Source: Firmicutes bacterium UBA7510 (lineage in GTDB: Bacteria > Bacillota > Clostridia > Tissierellales > Sedimentibacteraceae). From it: 51,250 nucleotides of DNA. The translations under genes and the position numbers were made by a program. Location: positions 1 through 51,250 of the forward strand of contig DLNM01000051.1 in the NCBI GenBank assembly GCA_002479485.1, in the 5' to 3' direction. Each line of letters opens with the position of its first letter. Positions within the stretch are counted from its first letter, which is position 1. Of the stretch, positions 16,271 through 26,279 are shown in pieces. A model generated the notes under the pieces. The model saw nothing but the letters and a program-made list of their open reading frames with translations, was not told the origin of the DNA and did not search any database.

Positions 16271-17193
16271 AAATCATCTGCTCCATTTTCAGGAATAACT
16301 TCTTTCATTGCTGCAATTGCAACCTCTATCATTGAGTCATCTGGTTCACTGGTTGTTATTTTTTGAATTAAGAATCCTGGATATGAAATAATTTTTGTTA
16401 AAATATTTTGCTTTTCACATCTACCTATAAATCTATTAATTTCATAAGAAATTCCAGCTATAACAGGTAACATAAGAATTCTTATAATAACTCTCATAAG
16501 TGGATTTGGCCATCCGAAAAATGAAAATACAATTATACTAATTATAAGTACATTTACTATAAAGCTAGTTCCGCATCTTGGATGAAGTGTAGAGTATTTT
16601 CTTACATTTTCAACTGTTAATTCCTCTCCATTTTCATAACAATATATAGTTTTATGCTCTGCGCCGTGATATTTAAATACTCGTTTAATATCATCAAGTT
16701 TTGATATAAGCAATGTGTATAATATAAATATTCCTACTCTTATTATACCCTCAACAAGATTTAATATAATGCTATTATCAGTAACGTGCTTTAAAACGCT
16801 AGTCAATAGAGATGGACCTATAATAAATACACCAACACTAAAAACTAAAGCAAGCACTAATGAAACATAAATTATTGCTTTATCAGCTTTTTCCTTGAAT
16901 ACCTTCTTTAAAAATCTGTCTACAGCATCCTCTTCTATAGTATCCTCATAAAAGCTTGCAGAGAACATAAGCTCTTTAACTCCAGAAATCATTGATTCAA
17001 TGAGCATAAATGTTCCTCTAATTAAAGGTAGTTTAAAAAATTTATTTTTAAATGTTGAGCTTAATTTTGTTGTTTTTATAGTTATTTCACCGTCAGGCTT
17101 TCTCACAGCCGTAGCCATTTTATGAGGTCCTTTCATCATGATTCCCTCAATAAGAGCTTGCCCTCCGATATTAGTTTTCTTTTTTTGAGCCAA
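16264..17193 (-). CDS. DUF1385 family membrane protein (YqhQ-like)
   Basis: About 310 aa. The N-terminal NIGGQALIEGIMMKGPHKMA is the DUF1385 signature, with a metal-binding-like HxxE (YHGAEHKTI) and the conserved HPRCGTSF further along; several membrane helices lie between and after. The start is TTG at 17193, chosen because GGGAG sits 7 nt before it. Function unknown in the family (annotated as a putative metal-dependent enzyme). It is coupled to prmC, a pairing that recurs in clostridia and may reflect shared transcription only. Confidence 0.85.
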   Translation of the reverse strand: MAQKKKTNIGGQALIEGIMMKGPHKMATAVRKPDGEITIKTTKLSSTFKNKFFKLPLIRGTFMLIESMISGVKELMFSASFYEDTIEEDAVDRFLKKVFKEKADKAIIYVSLVLALVFSVGVFIIGPSLLTSVLKHVTDNSIILNLVEGIIRVGIFILYTLLISKLDDIKRVFKYHGAEHKTIYCYENGEELTVENVRKYSTLHPRCGTSFIVNVLIISIIVFSFFGWPNPLMRVIIRILMLPVIAGISYEINRFIGRCEKQNILTKIISYPGFLIQKITTSEPDDSMIEVAIAAMKEVIPENGADDLW

Positions 17194-17251
17194 TATAATT
17201 CTCCCTTTCCATTTTAAATTATTTAACATTTACATTCTATACTTTAGGAGT

Positions 17252-17280
17252 CTGTTATCTCCGTATTTCCTACATGTCAA
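17252..17280 (-). promoter_or_regulatory. Possible promoter of DUF1385-prmC
   Basis: TTGACA (17275-17280) with TAACAG (17252-17257) 17 bp away on the minus strand. The -35 is perfect; the -10 is poor. Confidence 0.45.
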
Positions 17281-17515
17281 AACCTATATATGACCATTTT
17301 ATACCTTTTTTCTTAATCATAGCTTAATCTGTACCTTTAATTATAATTCTTGAAAACTATAAAGTCAAATTATCTTTTATGGTCACAGTCTATTAAGCTT
17401 ACTCTATCCAAAAAACAGAATAAAAATAATTTATTTAATTTAATATGTTATTTTATTAAGTTTTTTTATAGTAAAAATTATATAATATGAAATTATGTTT
17501 GTTAACATATTTCTA
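17281..17515. other. Intergenic stretch between the two divergent promoters
   Basis: AT-rich, within the 412-bp divergent region between the DUF1385 gene and pckG. I see no ORF or RNA motif. The sequences AACATAT on both sides of the pckG -35/-10 (about 17503-17509 and 17547-17553) repeat and might be a regulator site. Confidence 0.4.
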
Positions 17516-17544
17516 TTGAAAGACATGTTTTAAAGTAATATAAT
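17516..17544 (+). promoter_or_regulatory. Sigma-A promoter of pckG
   Basis: TTGAAA (17516-17521) and TATAAT (17539-17544) with a 17-bp spacer, about 60 bp before the start codon. Confidence 0.75.
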
Positions 17545-17605
17545 GTAACATATTGATATTTATTATAACACAATTATTATGTAAGGAATCAGAGAGGAAA
17601 TAATC

Positions 17606-19408
17606 ATGAATAAATTAACAAACAATAAAAATATTCTTGCTTGGATAGATGAGGTTGTAGAACTTACAAATCCAAAGGATATAATGTGGATAGATGGTAG
17701 TGAAAGACAAATAAATATGCTTACAAAAGAAGCTTGTGATACTAATGAAATCATGGCACTTAATCAAGAAAAACTACCAAATTGTTACTATCACCGTACT
17801 AATGAAAATGACGTAGCTCGTATGGAAGATAGAACTTTTATATGCTCAAGAAAAGAAATTGACGCTGGCCCAACTAACAATTGGAAATCTCCTGAAGATG
17901 CATATGCTCTTGGAAAATCAATATTTAAGGATTCTATGAAGGACAGAACTATGTATATTATACCTTATTGCATGGGACCTTTAGGATCACCTTTTTCTAA
18001 AGTAGGTATAGAAGTAACAGACTCTATATATGTTGTACTAAATATGAATATCATGACAAGAATTGGAAAGCAAGTTTTAAATATGCTTGGACAAGAATCC
18101 AATGATTTCGTTCGTGGTTTACATAGTAAATGTGAATTAGATAAGGAAAAAAGATATATATTCCACTTCCCAGAGGACAATACAATATGGTCGTGCAACT
18201 CTGCTTATGGTGGAAACGTACTGTTAGGTAAAAAATGCTTTGCACTAAGAATTGCAACTAATCTTGGACGTAAGGAATCATGGATGGCAGAGCATATGCT
18301 TATACTTGGTATTGAAAACCCTCAAGGTGAAGTAAAATATGTTGCAGCAGCATTCCCATCTGCATGTGGAAAAACAAATCTTGCAATGCTTATACCACCT
18401 GAAGTTTATACTAAAAAAGGCTATAAAATATGGACTGTTGGTGATGACATAGCTTGGATAAGAATTGGTGATGACGGAAGATTATATGCTATAAATCCAG
18501 AAGCAGGCTTCTTTGGAGTAGCACCTGGAACAGGAAGAAATTCGAATCCTAATGCACTATCAGCTACATCAAAAGATACAATATTTACTAACGTTGCACT
18601 TAACTTAGATGATAATACTGTTTGGTGGGAAGGCTTAACTAAAACTCCACCTACAAAGAATATGCTTGATTGGAAGGGTAATCCTTGGAACTTTGAAGAA
18701 TCTTCTGAAAAAGGTGCTCATCCTAACTCAAGATTTACAGCTCCAGCTAAAAACTGCCCATGTATATCAAGTGAATGGGAAAATCCAAACGGGGTTCCAC
18801 TATCAGCAATAATATTTGGTGGAAGACGTGCTAAGACAGCTCCTCTTGTTTATGAAGCTAGAGATTGGAATCATGGAGTGTTTATAGGCTCAGCAATGGC
18901 AAGTGAAACAACAGCTGCTGCTGCTGGAAAAGTTGGTGTAGTTAGAAGAGATCCAATGGCGATGCTACCTTTCTGCGGATATAATATGGCAGACTATTTT
19001 AATCATTGGATTGAAATGGGAGCAAAGGTGGACAAGGCTTCCAAGGTTGCCAAGGCAAATAAATTGCCTAAGATATTTAATGTAAACTGGTTTAGAACAG
19101 ATGAAGAAGGTAAGTTTATTTGGCCAGGATATGGTGAGAATTTCAGAATATTAGATTGGATAATTAAAAGATGCGAGAACGAGGTTGACGCTAAAGAGGT
19201 TGAAATTGGATATATTCCTAATGTTGATGACATTAACATAGAGGACTTAAGTTTATCCAAGGAAACTATTGAGGATCTATTATCTATAGATAAAGATTTA
19301 TGGCTTGAAGATGCAGACGGAATTGAAGAATTCTATGACAAATTTAATGGTAGAATTCCACAGGAACTAAGAAAAGAACTTGAAACCTTAAAAAGCAATT
19401 TAAAATAA
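17606..19408 (+). CDS. pckG: Phosphoenolpyruvate carboxykinase (GTP)
   Basis: Interconverts oxaloacetate + GTP and PEP + CO2 + GDP. 600 aa, as for GTP-type enzymes. FPSACGKTN at 250-258 is the kinase-1 loop, with the reactive cysteine at 254 characteristic of the GTP class. GDDIAWI and WWEGLTKTPP mark the metal and nucleotide sites, and YGGNVLLGKKC the substrate site. RBS GAGAGGA precedes the ATG. A strong hairpin terminator ends the gene, so it is monocistronic. In anaerobic fermenters such enzymes often run toward oxaloacetate formation; direction cannot be told from sequence. Confidence 0.97.
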   Translation: MNKLTNNKNILAWIDEVVELTNPKDIMWIDGSERQINMLTKEACDTNEIMALNQEKLPNCYYHRTNENDVARMEDRTFICSRKEIDAGPTNNWKSPEDAYALGKSIFKDSMKDRTMYIIPYCMGPLGSPFSKVGIEVTDSIYVVLNMNIMTRIGKQVLNMLGQESNDFVRGLHSKCELDKEKRYIFHFPEDNTIWSCNSAYGGNVLLGKKCFALRIATNLGRKESWMAEHMLILGIENPQGEVKYVAAAFPSACGKTNLAMLIPPEVYTKKGYKIWTVGDDIAWIRIGDDGRLYAINPEAGFFGVAPGTGRNSNPNALSATSKDTIFTNVALNLDDNTVWWEGLTKTPPTKNMLDWKGNPWNFEESSEKGAHPNSRFTAPAKNCPCISSEWENPNGVPLSAIIFGGRRAKTAPLVYEARDWNHGVFIGSAMASETTAAAAGKVGVVRRDPMAMLPFCGYNMADYFNHWIEMGAKVDKASKVAKANKLPKIFNVNWFRTDEEGKFIWPGYGENFRILDWIIKRCENEVDAKEVEIGYIPNVDDINIEDLSLSKETIEDLLSIDKDLWLEDADGIEEFYDKFNGRIPQELRKELETLKSNLK

Positions 19409-19410
19409 AT

Positions 19411-19460
19411 GAACAAATGGGGACATATCCTAAAAAGATTATGTCCCCATTTGTTCGTTT
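19411..19460 (+). terminator. Strong terminator of pckG
   Basis: 17-bp perfect arms (19411-19427 and 19440-19456) with a GGGGAC/GTCCCC core, followed by GTTTTATT. The AT-rich flanks also allow termination of pmbA from the other side. Confidence 0.9.
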
Positions 19461-19474
19461 TATTGGGGGGAAAA

Positions 19475-20794
19475 TTATAATCCGCCTATCATCAAGCCTT
19501 TTACAAGCAATGATGGCGATTCAAAAAAGTTTATATATGCATCAGATGTGTATACATCTTCGGATATATCTATAATGTTGTTAAGTAAATCATAAAAATT
19601 TCCTGCTACAGTTATTTGATTTATAGATTTATCAATTAAACCATTTTTTATATAATAACCGTTAGCAATCAATGAAAAATCACCAGTTACGGTGTTCATT
19701 CCTGCATGTAAACCGTCAATATTTGTAATCATTACTGCTTCTGTTAGTTCAGAAAGTATTTCATTTGTGTTTTTAGTTCCAGCTTCTATGTAGCAATTAA
19801 GAGCAGATATAGATATATTATCTCTATATGAATTTCTAAATGCATTGCCTGTTGAAACTTCATACTCATTTGTACTAAGTATATTTTTAAGAATACCATT
19901 TTCTATCAAATATTTTTTATATGTTTTTATTCCTTCATCATCAAATATACGATTTATTCTACCATTTTGATACATAGGATCTTCTATAATGCTTAAATTT
20001 TTAACTGCCACCTGTGTATCTACTTTATTTACAAATTTACTAGTATTTTTTTTAATAGAATCTGCACAAAACACCGTCATAAACGTAGCAAACATATTAG
20101 CTGCCACATTATTTTTAATTATTACATCGTAATTACCACTTGCAATCGGTGAGGCATTTATCATACTTGTTGCTTCATATATTGCATCTTTTAAGATTGT
20201 TTCGTAATTTATATCTTCAAATTTCTTATTAATGCTAAATGAATAGCCATTTTTCTTTATACCATTTTCCTCAGCTACAACAGATATGCTTCCTATAGTG
20301 TATGAGTAAGAATCCTCAAGTTCAGTTCCCTTATCATCTAATAGCATAATACTTGTATTTTTCTCATAATACTCACATGTTGGAATAGATATTACTCTTG
20401 AATCTATATTTTTAGCTGTATTTTGCACTTTTTTTAACCTATCAATTACTACATTGACATCAGCATTATATGTATTGTTGCTGTTAGGTTTTATTTGACT
20501 TTTTTCTATAGATTTTTTGGTCTTTCCGTTATATGGTGCAGTCTCTTTAATATTGTTAACTGCCTCTGACAACGCATCATCATCAAATTTTTCGATATAG
20601 GTTGTGCTGTTTTTGCCCTCATAATTACCGCTTAGGTTTATGCCCTCATCATTTGATAGATTAAATGTTTCCACCTCATTGTCAACTACATTAATCATAG
20701 TAGAGCTAGAGTTAGAATAATATACCTCTACATCGGTAATTTTTTGATTGTTACAAGCATCAATCAGCTTATTTATAAATTTTTTAATATCCAT
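19475..20794 (-). CDS. pmbA: TldE/PmbA-like subunit of the TldD/E protease
   Basis: About 439 aa of the TldD/PmbA family. It lacks the HExxxH zinc motif seen in its partner, as expected of the TldE/PmbA subunit. The C-terminal half has the family signatures NTNEILSELTEAVMITN and GDFSLIANGYYIKNG. TldD/TldE heterodimers degrade unfolded or linear peptides and trim RiPP precursors. I start at the ATG that overlaps the stop of tldD by 1 nt (TAATG), with GGAGG 9 nt upstream inside tldD. It is the last gene of the opp operon. The first reading-frame Met further upstream has no ribosome-binding site. Confidence 0.88.
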   Translation of the reverse strand: MDIKKFINKLIDACNNQKITDVEVYYSNSSSTMINVVDNEVETFNLSNDEGINLSGNYEGKNSTTYIEKFDDDALSEAVNNIKETAPYNGKTKKSIEKSQIKPNSNNTYNADVNVVIDRLKKVQNTAKNIDSRVISIPTCEYYEKNTSIMLLDDKGTELEDSYSYTIGSISVVAEENGIKKNGYSFSINKKFEDINYETILKDAIYEATSMINASPIASGNYDVIIKNNVAANMFATFMTVFCADSIKKNTSKFVNKVDTQVAVKNLSIIEDPMYQNGRINRIFDDEGIKTYKKYLIENGILKNILSTNEYEVSTGNAFRNSYRDNISISALNCYIEAGTKNTNEILSELTEAVMITNIDGLHAGMNTVTGDFSLIANGYYIKNGLIDKSINQITVAGNFYDLLNNIIDISEDVYTSDAYINFFESPSLLVKGLMIGGL

Positions 20795-22173
20795 TATCTC
20801 ATACCTCCTACTGTCATATTTGATATTCTGACTGTAGGCTGTCCAGCACCTATAAATAAAGCTCCACTTGCAGCATAGCAATATCCTTGACCTATGTTTA
20901 AATTATCGCCAACCATATCAACAAGCTTTAAAATACTTCCACCTGTTCCAATTAAAGTTGCTCCCTTAACGGGCTCTGTAAGCTTTCCATTTTCTATAAG
21001 GTACGCCTCAGACACCGAGAAATTAAATTCACCTGTCAAAGGATTAACTGAGCCAGCATTTATTGATTTAACAAATAAGCCTTTCTCAGTACTTGAAATG
21101 ATTTCATCTCTTGTATGCTTTCCTGCTTCTATATATGTATTGGACATCCTTGAAGTAGGTGCGTATTTATAAGATTCACGTCTTCCTGAGCCAGTAGCCG
21201 CCATATTCATAATTCTACTATTTAGCTTATCTATCATGTATCCTTTTAAAGTACCATTTTCAATAAGTACATTTTTCCTTGTTTTAGTGCCTTCGTCATC
21301 AATATTTAGTGAACCCCATGCCTTGTCTATACTTCCATCATCTACTAATGTCAGTATGTCAGATGCTACTTTTTGACCTAGTCTTCCTGAAAATTCCGAA
21401 TTACCTTTTGCAACACTGCTTGCCTCTAAGCTATGTCCACAAGCCTCGTGAAACATAAGTCCTCCGAATCCATTGTCAACTACTACTGCCATTTGACCTG
21501 CTGGACAGTATTTTGCACCTGCCATTGCACAGGCTGAGCGAGCTGCTTCTCTACCATAATAATTTAAGTCTATCTCGTCATAAAATTCAAAGCCCTTTGC
21601 AGCTCCTGGTCCTATATATCCACTTTGAAGGTCTCCATTTTTTTCAGCGAATGCGCTTATAATCATTCTTGTTTTAAATCTATTGTCTTCCTTGTATAAT
21701 CCTTCAGTATTTGCAATTATAACATGCTGTTCTTGATCTAAGTATTTCACAAACATTCTTTTTACTGAAGAGTCATAAGCTTTACCTGCTGAAATTGCTT
21801 GATTTATTACATCAAGCTTTTGTTTGTACAAAGTTTTACTAAAGTATTTTTCTGCAGCGACAACACCTTTTGTTATATCAGGCAATGTATTAAAGCTATT
21901 AATAGTATTGTTGTTAAAAGCTTTACACGCTTCCTTTGTTATTTTTAATAGGTTTTCTTCTGTGTCATTGCTAGTATATGTGTATACATAATTGTTTTTT
22001 GAGAAAACTCTTATTCCAATACCATAATCTTTAGCAACTATACCATTGTCTATTACATCATTATTTATAATTATATTTGTATTATATTTGTCCTCTACAA
22101 ATACCTCTGCAAAGTCTCCTCCATTCATGAGAGCAGTTTGCAGAATTTTATTTATTAAATTAGGTCCTATCAT
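20794..22173 (-). CDS. tldD: TldD metalloprotease subunit
   Basis: About 459 aa. FHEACGHSLEA contains the HExxxH zinc-binding motif of TldD; the catalytic cleft forms only with the TldE partner encoded next. The C-terminal GEFNFSVSEAYLIENGKL is the family's beta-domain signature. Start ATG at 22173 is chosen because GGAG lies 9 nt upstream; an in-frame TTG 15 nt earlier has no RBS. Lies 29 bp after the serine hydrolase gene in the opp operon, so it probably finishes off imported peptides in the cytoplasm, though maturation of a RiPP cannot be excluded. Confidence 0.9.
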   Translation of the reverse strand: MIGPNLINKILQTALMNGGDFAEVFVEDKYNTNIIINNDVIDNGIVAKDYGIGIRVFSKNNYVYTYTSNDTEENLLKITKEACKAFNNNTINSFNTLPDITKGVVAAEKYFSKTLYKQKLDVINQAISAGKAYDSSVKRMFVKYLDQEQHVIIANTEGLYKEDNRFKTRMIISAFAEKNGDLQSGYIGPGAAKGFEFYDEIDLNYYGREAARSACAMAGAKYCPAGQMAVVVDNGFGGLMFHEACGHSLEASSVAKGNSEFSGRLGQKVASDILTLVDDGSIDKAWGSLNIDDEGTKTRKNVLIENGTLKGYMIDKLNSRIMNMAATGSGRRESYKYAPTSRMSNTYIEAGKHTRDEIISSTEKGLFVKSINAGSVNPLTGEFNFSVSEAYLIENGKLTEPVKGATLIGTGGSILKLVDMVGDNLNIGQGYCYAASGALFIGAGQPTVRISNMTVGGMR

Positions 22174-22202
22174 TGTAGCAATCTCCAATATAAGTTATTT
22201 AC

Positions 22203-23315
22203 TTATTTACTATCTTGCTTCATAAGTATTTCCATAATTCCGGTGCCTAAACCAATTACACCATCAGCACTATTGCACAAAACTACTACTCCTACACCCT
22301 TTTCTGTGTTAAAAGCAGTGTAGCTTGTATATCCTCCAGCAAGCCCATCATGCTCAAGTACTGTCTGACCTCCAATATTAGCAAATCTCCATCCGAGACC
22401 AATATTTGGTGATCCATTAAAGTGTATTTCCTGTGCTAGTTCAAAGGAATTCTTTAGCTCTTCATTTACATCTAACTGATACATATTTGCAGCTATATAC
22501 CTTGCTAAATCTCGTGTTGTGCTTTTCATACCTGCACAAGCTTGCATGGCATCGAAATCCCATTCATAACCCTCCACATCAGCGGTCGAATAAGGTAATG
22601 CTTTACGAGATTGTTGTTCCTCATCTAAAAATATTGCTGTACTTTTCATATCTAGTGGTTCATATATTGAATCTTTTAAAAGCTCATCATAAGTACGACC
22701 TTCAACATCCTCTAGTATACATCCTAGCAGTCCGAAAGAAAGATTGGAATAATCATATACTGAACCAGGCTTTCTAGTTAGAACATTTTTCTTCATATAT
22801 GCATCTAGTTTTTCTCTAGTATAATTTTTATATGGATTTGGTCCACCCCTCCAGTTATTTGGCATTCTGCTAAGTCCAGAAGTATGTGTTGCCAAATTTT
22901 CCAAGGTCATAGTCACACCCTCATATTCACCTGATATAGGATATTCTATATACTTTTGAACGGGGTCATCTAGTGCGACCTTTCCCTCTAAAGTTTTCAT
23001 TGCTAGTAATGTACCTGCAAAGGTCTTAGATATAGAGGCTATCTCATAAATTGTATTTTCGTTAACAGCCTCTCCATCCTTGCTTTTATTACCATAGTTT
23101 AAATATGCTACCTTACCGTCCTTGATAATTGCAACTGACATACCTACAAATTGTTTTTCTTTAAAATAATCAACGCATGTTTTATCCACAGAAGCAATAA
23201 TATCTTTGTCTTTTAACTCTATCAGTTCATTTGTATTGTTATCACATCCTGTAAATAATCCCATGAACATAATGCTTATAAGGACTAAGGCTATAATTCT
23301 ATACTTTCTGTTCAT
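22203..23315 (-). CDS. Serine hydrolase lipoprotein (class C beta-lactamase / D-aminopeptidase-like)
   Basis: 370 aa. An N-terminal lipoprotein signal ends at LFTGC, so the mature protein is tethered outside the membrane. Catalytic motifs in order: SISK (SxxK), YSN (YDYSNLS, the YxN motif) and HDG near the end (in place of KTG). This is the serine beta-lactamase/penicillin-binding fold used by D-aminopeptidases, esterases and AmpC. It sits in the opp operon 36 bp after oppF, so it may cut extracellular peptides or muropeptides before uptake; that role is inferred. Confidence 0.83.
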   Translation of the reverse strand: MNRKYRIIALVLISIMFMGLFTGCDNNTNELIELKDKDIIASVDKTCVDYFKEKQFVGMSVAIIKDGKVAYLNYGNKSKDGEAVNENTIYEIASISKTFAGTLLAMKTLEGKVALDDPVQKYIEYPISGEYEGVTMTLENLATHTSGLSRMPNNWRGGPNPYKNYTREKLDAYMKKNVLTRKPGSVYDYSNLSFGLLGCILEDVEGRTYDELLKDSIYEPLDMKSTAIFLDEEQQSRKALPYSTADVEGYEWDFDAMQACAGMKSTTRDLARYIAANMYQLDVNEELKNSFELAQEIHFNGSPNIGLGWRFANIGGQTVLEHDGLAGGYTSYTAFNTEKGVGVVVLCNSADGVIGLGTGIMEILMKQDSK

Positions 23316-23351
23316 TGTAACTACCTCTTTTTATGAATAAATTAGTATATA

Positions 23352-24317
23352 CTACATAAATTGTTCACAATTATGACATGCTACAAAATGCTCTTTTTCA
23401 ACCTCTTTAAGTATTGGACGCTCCGTTTTACAAATATCTGTCACAAAGCTACATCTAGTAGAAAACTTGCAACCCTTTGGCTGATTAACAGGACTTGGTA
23501 TCTCTCCTTCAATTTTCATACGCTTTCTTTGTAAAGCGGGATCTGGTTCTGCATCAGGTATAGCAGATAGCAGTACCTGCGTATATGGATGCAATGTACG
23601 TTCAAATAATCTATCACTTGATGTAAGCTCAACTAAGCTACCCAAATACATAACTCCAATTCTATCAGAAATATGTCTTACCATAGATAAGTCATGAGAT
23701 ATAAATAAATAGGTTAAATTACGTTCTTTTTGAAGTTTAATCAGAAGGTTTACTATTTGTGCTTGAATAGAAACGTCAAGAGCTGAAATTGGCTCATCAC
23801 AAACGATAAATTGTGGCTCAACAACCAATGCTCTAGCAATCCCAACACGTTGTCTTTGGCCACCTGATAATTCATGTGCAAATCTATTGCCAAAGCTTTC
23901 TGTAAGTCCTACAGAATATAAAATCTCATTTACGCGCTTGTTTTTTTCTTCCTTTGAAAGATTATAGTGTACATTAAGCCCTTCAGCTATAATTTCAAAT
24001 ATAGTCATTCTTGGATTAAGTGAAGAGTATGGGTCTTGGAAAATCATTTGTGCATTTTTCTTGAAGCTTAAAATCTCTTTCTTACTATACTTGCTGATAT
24101 CTTCTCCATTAAATAAAACCTGTCCCCTAGTTGCATCATAAAGCTTTAAAACAGTACGACCACAAGTAGTTTTACCACAGCCTGATTCACCAACAAGTCC
24201 AAGGGTTTCTCCACGATTTATACCAAAGCTTACCCCGTCAACAGCCTTTAATGTAGCATTTTTACCTACATTAAAATATCTACATAGGTCTTTTACTTCT
24301 ACAATTTTATCTGCCAT
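23352..24317 (-). CDS. oppF: Oligopeptide ABC transporter ATPase OppF
   Basis: 321 aa. Walker A GESGCGKTT, Q-loop, signature LSGGQRQRVGIARAL, Walker B FIVCDEPISALD and H-loop SHDL are all present. The C-terminal oligopeptide-transporter domain has the cysteine-rich KGCKFSTRCSF...C...ACH motif, which may bind an iron-sulfur cluster, as known for DppF/OppF-type ATPases. Overlapping spacing (adjacent to oppD, no gap) shows one operon. Confidence 0.95.
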   Translation of the reverse strand: MADKIVEVKDLCRYFNVGKNATLKAVDGVSFGINRGETLGLVGESGCGKTTCGRTVLKLYDATRGQVLFNGEDISKYSKKEILSFKKNAQMIFQDPYSSLNPRMTIFEIIAEGLNVHYNLSKEEKNKRVNEILYSVGLTESFGNRFAHELSGGQRQRVGIARALVVEPQFIVCDEPISALDVSIQAQIVNLLIKLQKERNLTYLFISHDLSMVRHISDRIGVMYLGSLVELTSSDRLFERTLHPYTQVLLSAIPDAEPDPALQRKRMKIEGEIPSPVNQPKGCKFSTRCSFVTDICKTERPILKEVEKEHFVACHNCEQFM

Positions 24318-25337
24318 TTAATTTTCCTCCCTTTTATATAATGGATCTATCTTTGGTGCAGAAGGATGCATTAACCAACAGGATACCTTATGTGTATCAG
24401 ATAACTTAGTTTCAGCTGGCATTTGTTGACGGCATATTTTCATACAATATTGACATCTGTCAGCAAATGGACAATGCTCTAAAGGCAATATTAAATCAGG
24501 TGGTGTACCCTTTAATGCGTATAGTTCCTGTTTATTTGTTTTAGCTAGTTTAGGTACTGAACTTAATAAAGCCCATGTGTATGGGTGCTTAGAATCATAG
24601 AAAATTTCCTTTGCAGTACCTCTTTCTATTACTTGTCCAGCATACATTACCTGTATTCTATCAGCAAAATTGGCTACTACTCCTAAGTCATGAGTAACAA
24701 GTATAATTGCAGTGTTTAATTCCTTCTTCAAATCATTTAACAAATCCATAATTTGTGCTTGAATTGTAACATCAAGTGCTGTTGTAGGCTCATCAGCTAT
24801 TAGTATACTTGGAGTACAAGCAAGTGCAATAGCAATCATAACTCTTTGACGCATACCTCCTGATAACTGATGTGGATATGCCTTTAATCTTTTTTCAGCA
24901 TCTGGAATACGAACTAACTCAAACATTTTAAGAGCTTCTTTTTTAGCCTCTTCTTTATTCATACCACGATGTAGCATTAAGCTTTCCATAACCTGCTTAC
25001 CACAAGACATAGTAGGATTTAGTGAACTCATAGGGTCTTGGAAAATCATACTAACTTCATTTCCTCTATACTCATGAAGTCTTTTCTTATCCATTTTTAA
25101 AACATTTTCACCATTATATAATATACTTGAGTCTTTTTTAATTTCAGCTACTGATTCCTTTAAAAGTCTCATAATAGCCTTGGCAGTTACTGTTTTACCA
25201 CAGCCTGATTCTCCAACAAATGCAAGAGTTTCACCTGGTTTTAATTCAAAATCAACACCTCTAACAGCTCTTACTTCTCCAGCATATGTGTTAAAAGAAA
25301 CTCTAAGATCTTTAACTTCTAATATATTGTTATTCAT
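24318..25337 (-). CDS. oppD: Oligopeptide ABC transporter ATPase OppD
   Basis: 339 aa. Walker A GESGCGKTV, signature LSGGMRQRVMIAIAL, Walker B LIADEPTTALD and a C-terminal cysteine motif HCPFADRCQYCMKICRQ. Works as a heterodimer with OppF to power peptide import through OppB/OppC. Contiguous with oppF on one side and 7 bp from oppC on the other. Confidence 0.95.
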   Translation of the reverse strand: MNNNILEVKDLRVSFNTYAGEVRAVRGVDFELKPGETLAFVGESGCGKTVTAKAIMRLLKESVAEIKKDSSILYNGENVLKMDKKRLHEYRGNEVSMIFQDPMSSLNPTMSCGKQVMESLMLHRGMNKEEAKKEALKMFELVRIPDAEKRLKAYPHQLSGGMRQRVMIAIALACTPSILIADEPTTALDVTIQAQIMDLLNDLKKELNTAIILVTHDLGVVANFADRIQVMYAGQVIERGTAKEIFYDSKHPYTWALLSSVPKLAKTNKQELYALKGTPPDLILPLEHCPFADRCQYCMKICRQQMPAETKLSDTHKVSCWLMHPSAPKIDPLYKREEN

Positions 25338-25344
25338 AATACAC

Positions 25345-26274
25345 CTACTTTCTTAAACGTGGATCAAGAGCATCACGTAAGCCATCACCCATAAGCGTGA
25401 ATGATAACATAGTTAGCGCAATCATTATTGAAGGAAAAAATAGCTGATATGGATAGTGCGTAAATTGAGCCTGTGCAGCCGATGCTAATGCACCCCAGCT
25501 TGTTCCCGGAGGTTGAATTCCAAGACCTATATAACTTAAGAATGCCTCTGAGAATATATATCCTGGTATATCAAATGTTATAGAAACAATTACAACACTA
25601 ATAGTATTTGGTATCATATATTTAACAACTATTTTCCAAGGGCTAACACCCATAGCTTTAGCTGCATGAATATATTCTTCGTTTTTTATCTGCAGCATCT
25701 GCCCTCTAACAAGTCTAGCCATACCGCACCAGCCGGTTATTGTCATAGCTAGTATAAGTGTCCAAAGACTTTTACTATTGAATATAATTGACATAAGTAT
25801 TACTACAATTAGATATGGTATACTTATTAGTATCTCTACGATACGCATCATTATATTATCAACTCTTCCACCAAAGTAAGCAGCGATACCACCATATATA
25901 CATCCAATAACAGAAGAAATTAATGCACCAGTGATACCAATAATAATTGATACTCTACCACCAACCCAAACTCTAGCAAACAAGTCACGACCTAGCTTAT
26001 CTGTACCAAACCAGTGTGTTGAGCTTGGCCCTTGGTTACGAGCAGCCTTATCAACAGATTCAAATCCATATCCACTTAATGCAGGTCCAACAATAACCAT
26101 TACAATAAGCAATAAAAGTATGCACATAGCAATTAATGCAACTTTATTTTCTTTAAATCTTCTCCATGCATCTTTGAAATAACCAACTCTTGGACGTGCA
26201 ATGATATCGCCTTGATCTTCAGCTATCCCAATAATTTCAAAAGAAGATGCGTCTATTTTTTCATTATTTTGCAT
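25345..26274 (-). CDS. oppC: Oligopeptide ABC transporter permease OppC
   Basis: About 309 aa. Cytosolic N-terminus, then a first membrane helix (ALIAMCILLLLIVMVIVG), a periplasm-type region (NQGPSSTHWFGTDKLGRD, the OppC signature), five further helices, and the EAA loop (EEYIHAAKAMGVSPWKIVVKYMIP). A start 6 nt upstream overlapping the oppB stop is possible; ATG 26274 is better placed behind GGAGGGG. Pairs with OppB. Confidence 0.93.
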   Translation of the reverse strand: MQNNEKIDASSFEIIGIAEDQGDIIARPRVGYFKDAWRRFKENKVALIAMCILLLLIVMVIVGPALSGYGFESVDKAARNQGPSSTHWFGTDKLGRDLFARVWVGGRVSIIIGITGALISSVIGCIYGGIAAYFGGRVDNIMMRIVEILISIPYLIVVILMSIIFNSKSLWTLILAMTITGWCGMARLVRGQMLQIKNEEYIHAAKAMGVSPWKIVVKYMIPNTISVVIVSITFDIPGYIFSEAFLSYIGLGIQPPGTSWGALASAAQAQFTHYPYQLFFPSIMIALTMLSFTLMGDGLRDALDPRLRK

Positions 26275-26279
26275 AATCA

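Noticed and set aside
19475..22173. RiPP gene cluster around TldD/PmbA
   Set aside because: No short precursor ORF or modification enzyme is present; the opp context makes peptide salvage more likely.
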